DNA of 13,194 nucleotides from a bacterium (GTDB lineage Bacteria; JAMCPX01): the NCBI GenBank assembly GCA_021787665.1, contig JAJYLN010000032.1:1-13194 (forward strand), written 5' to 3'. The translations under genes were made by a program, and so were the position numbers. Positions 8,934 to 13,194 of the stretch are shown piece after piece. The notes beneath the pieces were generated by a model, which saw only the letters and a list, made by a program, of their open reading frames with translations, made no database searches and was not told the origin of the DNA. How positions within the stretch are numbered: position 1 is the first letter of the stretch; each line of letters opens with the position of its first letter.

Positions 8934-10102
8934 CCCATGGCGGCAGTGATGTCTTCGAGCTCTGCCGTCTGATCCTTTGAAAGATAGTTCTTGATCTCGA
9001 AGAGCTCGAACTGTATGAGCTCCCTGACGAAAGCGACCAACTCGTCGTACGGGGAGAGGAGCTGTGAGCCCTTGTACACGGAGGTGAGCTTGCCAACATC
9101 GAAACAGCCCTTCTCGTTGAGCGTGCAGTCGCTGAACACGCTGTCAGAAAGCCTGATATAGTTTCCTACCTGCGTCTTAAAGTCGATGTGCGACGCCTTC
9201 TTGCTCATGATCTCCGTAATGCTCGCCATGATCGCATTGGTGAGAGTAAGCAGCTCTTCAAACTTTACGTCCTCCGCTTTGTTCTCCGCTTTGCTCGATC
9301 GATTCTTTATGACCAGTATACCCGTATAGAGCAGTGGTTTCAATGTATTTATTATGGTCCGGACGTCCACCCCCATGTCTGCCGCCATTTTCGATACCGT
9401 CGCATTGCTGGACGTGAGGAGCTGCTTTATGACGGCGCGCTCGAGAGGATTGAAGACGGTGACCGAGTTGGTCAGATAGCTCAGGGAGACCGCGTCATCC
9501 TCCTGTACCTCCGCAACGGCGGCCGTACCGCCTGTCCCAAGCCTCTCTCTCAGGAACTCGAACAGGCTATCGAGCATATTACTGGTGGGCTTCACCACAT
9601 TCGAGTCATCTATGCTGCACTCCATGACATGGAACCACGGCCTGCCGCCATGATCCTGCCGCAACACATAGCTGCCCCATATCTCGAATATCTGTCTCCT
9701 TACCCCGAGCCATAAGTCCCTCGACGTGATTCGTCCGCTCTCCGTAAGAACCTTCCCGAGCCTCCTGCTCGGGGTGATCTCTTTGGAAGCCTTATCGAGT
9801 TCCTCGACGGTCAGCTTGCCCATCCTACACAGGGTCTCGCCGAGTCTCTCGTCGTTGATGCTCGACCTCGCAAAGACAACCTCGCCGTTCTTTATATACA
9901 CAACCTTTTGGGCATCAGCCAGATCGAAAAGGATGATGCCGGTAAACCCTCTCAGGAGTAGTCCTTCGACCGCACGCACGAAGCCAGGCGGGTCGAACGC
10001 GCCGGACTGGAGCAACACGGCGACATCCGCATCGTTTATGTATGTCCTGAGCTTCTGCCTGTTTACATCGATAAGTACTACCGTGCGGGGGGTATGTTCC
10101 AT
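8930..10102 (-). CDS. DUF4388 domain protein, copy 1
   Basis: The 390-residue soluble protein is a full-length paralogue of its downstream neighbour. Matching blocks include KNGEVVFARS (71-80), RLGETLCRMGKLT (86-98), RRLGKVLTESGRITSRDLWLGV (113-134) and a helix-turn-helix-like stretch at about 217-265. The C-terminal helical domain ends with FELFEIKNYL. No membrane segment or catalytic motif was recognised. The ATG start follows AGGAAAATCTCGT, a moderate ribosome binding site. The 57-bp gap before it contains a 6-bp hairpin (GAAGGC/GCCTTC, 10128-10150). Its stop overlaps the next start (GTGA). Role unknown; regulation or signalling is an inference from family context. Confidence 0.82.
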   Translation of the reverse strand: MEHTPRTVVLIDVNRQKLRTYINDADVAVLLQSGAFDPPGFVRAVEGLLLRGFTGIILFDLADAQKVVYIKNGEVVFARSSINDERLGETLCRMGKLTVEELDKASKEITPSRRLGKVLTESGRITSRDLWLGVRRQIFEIWGSYVLRQDHGGRPWFHVMECSIDDSNVVKPTSNMLDSLFEFLRERLGTGGTAAVAEVQEDDAVSLSYLTNSVTVFNPLERAVIKQLLTSSNATVSKMAADMGVDVRTIINTLKPLLYTGILVIKNRSSKAENKAEDVKFEELLTLTNAIMASITEIMSKKASHIDFKTQVGNYIRLSDSVFSDCTLNEKGCFDVGKLTSVYKGSQLLSPYDELVAFVRELIQFELFEIKNYLSKDQTAELEDITAAMG

Positions 10103-10159
10103 ACGAGATTTTCCTGCCTGCGACCTTGAAGGCCCCTATACCATGCCTTCCGTATGACC

Positions 10160-10567
10160 TCACCCTTTCTTGACGACGAGCGTGTCCGCAAGGCTATCTC
10201 CGATACGCATGCCTTCCAGGTCGGTATAGAGGAAATAGGCCTCGATTCCTATCACGCCGAGACCGATAACGACAAACAAAAACATGCCCATCACCGGCAC
10301 AATGAACATCAGGAGAGCAAAGCCGAACGGAATGTTCCTGAGCACAGACTTGTTGATGGAGCACGGCTTGAGGGTATCTCGGTCGATGACCTTTATGCCT
10401 ACAAGGAGCTTCCCCAAGGACCTACCCTCCAGTATTCCATCAGCGATAAGGCTGTACACGAGGCCCGCCACCGGCCCTATCGGCGACATGATGCTTGCAA
10501 GTATGAGCGCAAACGTCCCGTCGATGAACTTCGCCGACGCTCTCTCGAGAAAGGTTGCCCGGGTCAT
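10160..10567 (-). CDS. RDD family integral membrane protein
   Basis: The 135-residue protein has the RDD-family layout: an N-terminal R-x-x-A-x-x-ID motif (ERASAKFIDG, residues 8-17), a first hydrophobic span at about 17-45, the conserved GRSLGKLLVGIKVID loop (48-62), and further hydrophobic spans at about 79-117. RDD proteins are small inner-membrane proteins; some have been proposed as transporters, but the function of this one is not known. Its ATG overlaps the stop of the upstream small gene (ATGA, 10567-10564), so the two are probably co-translated. A 57-bp gap separates it from the DUF4388 pair. Confidence 0.85.
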   Translation of the reverse strand: MTRATFLERASAKFIDGTFALILASIMSPIGPVAGLVYSLIADGILEGRSLGKLLVGIKVIDRDTLKPCSINKSVLRNIPFGFALLMFIVPVMGMFLFVVIGLGVIGIEAYFLYTDLEGMRIGDSLADTLVVKKG

Positions 10568-10752
10568 CCTGCGGCTTCCGCCTCACGGACGAATATTATA
10601 AAGGCCATCGATGGCCTCTTCTGGCTCTCTCTCATAGCATAGGTTATTCTTTCCAACTCCCACCCCTTTTTACTCCACTCGTTGAGGGCCGCCTCTATCT
10701 CCGTGTCTGTTACCGTGCTTACCTCGATGACCTTGTATTCGGGACTACCCAT
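10564..10752 (-). CDS. Small DUF4177-like protein
   Basis: The 62-residue protein has the pattern of small DUF4177-like proteins: YKVIEVST near the start, a helix with the NEWSKKGWELERI block (24-36), and a final strand SMAFIIFVR. The predicted fold is a small alpha/beta domain. The function is unknown. It starts at ATG, 18 nt after the end of ahbD, and overlaps the RDD gene by ATGA. It was judged real because of the operon geometry and the recognisable sequence pattern despite its size. Confidence 0.75.
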   Translation of the reverse strand: MGSPEYKVIEVSTVTDTEIEAALNEWSKKGWELERITYAMRESQKRPSMAFIIFVREAEAAG

Positions 10753-10770
10753 CCTGGACCTGCGTGACGC

Positions 10771-11874
10771 TCAGCCCCCTGCGGCGGCCTTCACGCCCTT
10801 GACGCCGGATACCGCCGTATACCCTTGCGGGACATAGATGCAATAGGGCTCCTCATCGAGATAATTACCCGTCTCATAGTATGCCCTTGCCCTGCAGCCG
10901 GCACATACGGCCCGGTACTCGCACGCACCACACTTGTCCTTGAGCAGGGACGGATCCCTCATGTCCTGGAAGACCGTCGAGTGCTCCCACACGTCCTCGA
11001 AGGTCTGGACCTTCAGGTTGCCGGCAGCGACCGGCAGATAGCCGCAGGGTTGCACGACACCCAGTCTCGATATGAACGCAACCGCGCTACCCGCAAGGCA
11101 GCCCTTCGTCATCGCAGCCATGCCGTGCGTCTCGAAGCTCAGCTTTATGCCGTCCTGTTGCGCCCGCTGTCGTATGATCCGGTAATAATGCGGCGCGCAC
11201 GTGGCTTTGAGCTCGATCTCCTTGTGGGCCCTGAACTGGTCGTACATCCAGTTGAGCACATCTTCGTATTGCTGCGCCGGTAGCATCTCGCTGTCCGCGA
11301 TCATCACGCCGCACCCCACCGGCACGAGCATGAAATAGTGCACCGCGTTCGCCTTCATGTCCAGCGCGAGCCTGAATATATCGGCAACCTGGTGTACATT
11401 GTGCCGGGCTATCGTGCTGTTTATCTGAATCTCGACGCCGGCCTTCTGTAGCAGCCGCAGCCCGTTGAGTGCGGCATCGAAAGACCCGGGGATGGCCCTG
11501 AAACTGTCGTGGACCTTCGCGTCGCCGCCATCGATGCTAATCGCGACCCGCAAAACACCCGCGTCCTTTATCCGACTCGCCATCCGCTCGTCGATCAGGG
11601 TCCCGTTCGTGGCAAGTGCGACCCGAAGGCCCCTCGATACGGCATGCGAAGCGATAGCGAAAATGTCCTCCCGGTACAGCGGTTCTCCGCCCGTCAGGAC
11701 AAGGATGGGTTTGTAGAACCTCGCTATATCGTCTACTATCCCGAAGACCTCGCTGGTCGTCAACTCGCCCTTCATCTTCTCCGGCATCGCAACCGCCCTG
11801 CAGTGGACGCACTTCAGATTGCACTGGGCAGTCAGCTCCCAGAATATCAGTCGCGGTACATGCGTTCTTTCCAT
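10771..11874 (-). CDS. ahbD: Radical SAM/SPASM protein, probable haem b synthase (AhbD)
   Basis: The enzyme probably performs the last step of the sirohaem-dependent haem pathway: two oxidative decarboxylations of Fe-coproporphyrin III to haem b. Counted from the chosen start, the radical SAM cluster motif is C18-x3-C22-x2-C25 and GGEP is at 62-65. The AhbD-like stretch around KATCAPHYYRIIRQR has Cys 226, with further Cys at 259 and 277. The SPASM set is C315-x2-C318-x5-C324-x2-C327 plus C345. An upstream TTG could add 17 residues (to 11925). I chose the ATG at 11874 because AAGGGA lies 7 nt before it and the added residues look non-coding. The neighbour hemB supports a haem role. AhbC and NirJ are close relatives, so the exact member is less sure than the family. 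Confidence 0.8.
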   Translation of the reverse strand: MERTHVPRLIFWELTAQCNLKCVHCRAVAMPEKMKGELTTSEVFGIVDDIARFYKPILVLTGGEPLYREDIFAIASHAVSRGLRVALATNGTLIDERMASRIKDAGVLRVAISIDGGDAKVHDSFRAIPGSFDAALNGLRLLQKAGVEIQINSTIARHNVHQVADIFRLALDMKANAVHYFMLVPVGCGVMIADSEMLPAQQYEDVLNWMYDQFRAHKEIELKATCAPHYYRIIRQRAQQDGIKLSFETHGMAAMTKGCLAGSAVAFISRLGVVQPCGYLPVAAGNLKVQTFEDVWEHSTVFQDMRDPSLLKDKCGACEYRAVCAGCRARAYYETGNYLDEEPYCIYVPQGYTAVSGVKGVKAAAGG

Positions 11875-11881
11875 AGTCTTT

Positions 11882-11887
11882 TCCCTT
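11882..11887 (-). promoter_or_regulatory. Ribosome binding site deciding the ahbD start
   Basis: AAGGGA on the minus strand is 7 nt before the ATG at 11874-11872. The alternative starts further upstream (TTG 11925, ATG 11907, ATG 11895) lack a comparable site. Confidence 0.6.
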
Positions 11888-11968
11888 ATTTGCATTGCAT
11901 TCCGCATAAAATTCACACCGAACAAATCTCTTTATTCAATACCACAAAGCTTCACATCATTGCAACGT

Positions 11969-12946
11969 CTATTTTCCGAGCTCTTTCGCGGCCTGCTTTG
12001 CGAAGTACGTCAATATCATGTCGGCCCCTGCCCTCTTTATCGAGTACAGTACCTCCATCATGGCCGACTTCTCATCGAGCCACCCGAGCCGGGAAGCGGC
12101 CTTTATCATAGAATACTCACCGCTCACGTTGTAGGCGGCGACGGGCAGGCCGGTCGCCTGCCTGACCCTGTAGATGACATCGAGGTAGCTCAGGGCCGGC
12201 TTTACCATGACGATATCGGCGCCTTCCTCGGCGTCGGTCATGGCCTCACGTACGGCTTCCCGTGCATTCCTGTAGTCCATCTGGTACGAGCGCCTGTCTC
12301 CGAACTGCGGACTCGACTCGGCGGCGTCCCTGAACGGCCCGTAAAAGCTGCTCGCGTACTTCGACGAGTAGCTCATGATCGGTATGTCGGCAAAGTCGCC
12401 CCTGTCCAGTGCCTTGCGTATCGCCTGAACCATGCCGTCCATCATACCGGAGGGCGCCACGATGTCCACGCCGGCCTTTGCCTGGGCGACCGCTATCTGA
12501 CCAAGGTATCCGAGAGTCTTGTCGTTGTCCACCTCGCCGCCCTCTACGATGCCGCAGTGTCCGTGGGAAGTGTACTCGCACATGCACAGGTCCGCGATGA
12601 CCAGGATGTCACTGACCCTCTTCTTTATCTCCCTGATAGCCTCCTGCACGACACCCGTCTCGCCATAGGCGTCCGAGCCCGTGGCGTCCTTGGTCTTCGG
12701 TATGCCGAACAGTATCACCGCAGGTATGCCGAGCGACTTCGCCTCCTCGGCGTCTGCCACGATATAATCGATGGATTCCTGATAGCACCCCGGCATCGAC
12801 GGGATTTCCTTCTGGAGGTGCTTCTCATGCGTGACGAAGAGAGGGTATATGAGGTCGCCCGGAGCGAGTTGCGTCTCTGCCACGAGACTGCGGACCTGTT
12901 TCGACGATCGTATCCTTCTGCCTCTGTGTATAGGGTATACGGCCAT
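11969..12946 (-). CDS. hemB: Delta-aminolevulinic acid dehydratase (porphobilinogen synthase)
   Basis: The 325-residue cytosolic enzyme condenses two 5-aminolevulinate molecules to porphobilinogen, the second committed step of tetrapyrrole synthesis. It has the Cys-rich zinc site C121-x-C123-x7-C131 ([14 protein letters not shown]), so it is predicted to be the zinc-type rather than the magnesium-only form. The two active-site lysines are K196 ([14 protein letters not shown]) and K249 ([11 protein letters not shown]). Length is normal. The ATG has AAAGGAG 8 nt upstream. It is followed after 94 bp by ahbD, probably in one unit, although a separate weak promoter in that gap cannot be excluded. 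The promoter region abuts the IS end at 13014. Confidence 0.98.
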   Translation of the reverse strand: MAVYPIHRGRRIRSSKQVRSLVAETQLAPGDLIYPLFVTHEKHLQKEIPSMPGCYQESIDYIVADAEEAKSLGIPAVILFGIPKTKDATGSDAYGETGVVQEAIREIKKRVSDILVIADLCMCEYTSHGHCGIVEGGEVDNDKTLGYLGQIAVAQAKAGVDIVAPSGMMDGMVQAIRKALDRGDFADIPIMSYSSKYASSFYGPFRDAAESSPQFGDRRSYQMDYRNAREAVREAMTDAEEGADIVMVKPALSYLDVIYRVRQATGLPVAAYNVSGEYSMIKAASRLGWLDEKSAMMEVLYSIKRAGADMILTYFAKQAAKELGK

Positions 12947-12967
12947 AGGATGGACTCCTTTGATAGG

Positions 12968-12997
12968 AATATAATACCCTTTCTATAAAAAAGACAA
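12968..12997 (-). promoter_or_regulatory. Candidate promoter of hemB
   Basis: TTGTCT (12997-12992) is followed by TATATT (12973-12968) after 18 bp, or by TATTAT (12976-12971) after 15 bp. Transcripts would start about 15-18 nt before the ATG, just including the AAAGGAG site (12961-12955). The IS-like end begins about 17 bp upstream of the -35. Confidence 0.5.
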
Positions 12998-13021
12998 CAG
13001 ATTTACGGTTCTCTGTGATAC

Positions 13022-13040
13022 CCACGTGAAAATGTCAGTA
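13022..13040 (+). repeat. Terminal direct repeat, copy 1
   Basis: CCACGTGAAAATGTCAGTA, identical to the copy at 13048-13066; period 26 bp. Contains the palindrome CACGTG. Likely transposase binding site. Confidence 0.8.
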
Positions 13041-13047
13041 CTAACTG

Positions 13048-13066
13048 CCACGTGAAAATGTCAGTA
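13048..13066 (+). repeat. Terminal direct repeat, copy 2
   Basis: Exact 19-bp copy of 13022-13040. Directly followed by the inverted repeat GACAC-TG-GTGTC (13067-13078). Confidence 0.8.
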
Positions 13067-13136
13067 GACACTGGTGTCCAATAAAAAATATCTGGCCAAC
13101 AATAACATTATGATATTCCTCATTAAATCACGGTTT

Positions 13137-13150
13137 TCGTTCGGGAACGA
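13137..13150. promoter_or_regulatory. Operator-like inverted repeat inside the IS end
   Basis: TCGTTC-GG-GAACGA is a perfect 6-bp inverted repeat about 20 bp upstream of the extended -10 at 13167-13175. A regulator could bind here, but no direct evidence exists. Confidence 0.35.
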
Positions 13151-13166
13151 TTTGAATTCCAGCACA

Positions 13167-13175
13167 TGGTATACT
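13167..13175 (+). promoter_or_regulatory. Extended -10 promoter toward the gene right of the window
   Basis: TGG followed by TATACT gives an extended -10 (TGnTATAnT type). No good -35 was found at 16-18 bp. The predicted start would be near 13181-13183, immediately before the Shine-Dalgarno. Confidence 0.4.
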
Positions 13176-13191
13176 CCTCCAAAATCGGAGG
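13176..13191 (+). promoter_or_regulatory. Hairpin that can hide the Shine-Dalgarno of the downstream gene
   Basis: CCTCC (13176-13180) pairs with GGAGG (13187-13191) across a 6-nt AAAATC loop. GGAGG is the core of the GGAGGTGA ribosome binding site at 13187-13194. Confidence 0.45.
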
Positions 13192-13194
13192 TGA

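Larger units (their letters stand above)
13014..13194 (+). mobile_element. End of a probable IS21-family insertion sequence (partial)
   Basis: The sequence from about TGTGATACC (13014) contains two 19-bp direct repeats of CCACGTGAAAATGTCAGTA, a layout of multiple terminal repeats typical of IS21-family ends. It then has about 120 bp of AT-richer DNA and a perfect GGAGGTGA ribosome binding site at 13187-13194. The transposase gene (istA-like) would start just beyond the window, reading rightward, opposite to all other genes here. The family call rests on recalled terminal-repeat pattern, not on a search, and the exact boundary and target duplication cannot be fixed. Confidence 0.55.

Noticed and set aside
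7929-8972. Plus-strand open frame of 347 codons opposite a DUF4388 gene
   Set aside because: Shadow frame; the minus-strand frame has operon overlaps and a clear paralogue.
11875-11925. 17-residue N-terminal extension of ahbD from a TTG start
   Set aside because: No ribosome binding site before the TTG, while AAGGGA is well placed for the ATG at 11874.
11819-12988. Plus-strand open frame of 389 codons opposite hemB
   Set aside because: Covers hemB and its promoter in antisense; no ribosome binding site or recognisable domain; a shadow of hemB codon bias.
13022-13066. Start of a CRISPR array
   Set aside because: Only two repeats of 19 bp with a 7-bp gap between them, too short for repeat-spacer units; IS terminal repeats fit better.

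Overview
The window is a bacterial chromosomal segment in which every recognisable gene lies on the minus strand; transcription runs from hemB near the right end toward the left edge. The content suggests a Gram-negative, anaerobic or facultative bacterium. A Nitrospirota or Desulfobacterota-like lineage is my best guess, not a demonstrated assignment. The reasons are an ATP synthase operon with two b-type subunits and no adjacent a/c subunit genes, a radical-SAM gene of the sirohaem-dependent haem pathway beside hemB, and tandem DUF4388 proteins.

Layout in transcription order (right to left). (1) 13014-13194: the end of a probable IS21-type insertion sequence, with two exact 19-bp direct repeats and a perfect Shine-Dalgarno at the very edge pointing rightward. 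(2) hemB, then ahbD (haem b synthase type radical SAM/SPASM protein): tetrapyrrole synthesis. (3) A small DUF4177-like protein and an RDD membrane protein, overlapping by ATGA. (4) Two full-length paralogous DUF4388 proteins, overlapping by GTGA, the second overlapping pyrF (orotidine 5'-phosphate decarboxylase) by 11 nt. (5) fmdB-type zinc-ribbon gene with its own near-consensus promoter. (6) The F1Fo ATP synthase stalk and F1 operon atpF'-atpF-atpH-atpA-atpG-atpD-atpC, with a promoter in front and hairpins at its end. (7) A 287-bp intergenic region with a terminator, a 21-bp palindrome and a promoter, then the 5' part of a secreted protein gene running off the left edge.

How the genes work together: the atp operon supplies the complete F1 head (alpha, beta, gamma, delta, epsilon) and the peripheral stalk (b and b'), while the proton channel (a, c) must be encoded elsewhere. 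hemB and ahbD would be the early and the last step of haem synthesis via uroporphyrinogen and sirohaem. The DUF4388 pair is probably regulatory or signalling and looks translationally coupled to pyrF, although the biological link is unknown.

No gene-free stretch exceeds 300 bases; the longest are 246-532, 6357-6556 and 12947-13194, all described below. I saw no rRNA, tRNA or CRISPR array. Most of the window is ordinary housekeeping sequence. The least ordinary parts are the IS end with its possible self-silencing leader, and the coupled DUF4388-pyrF block.
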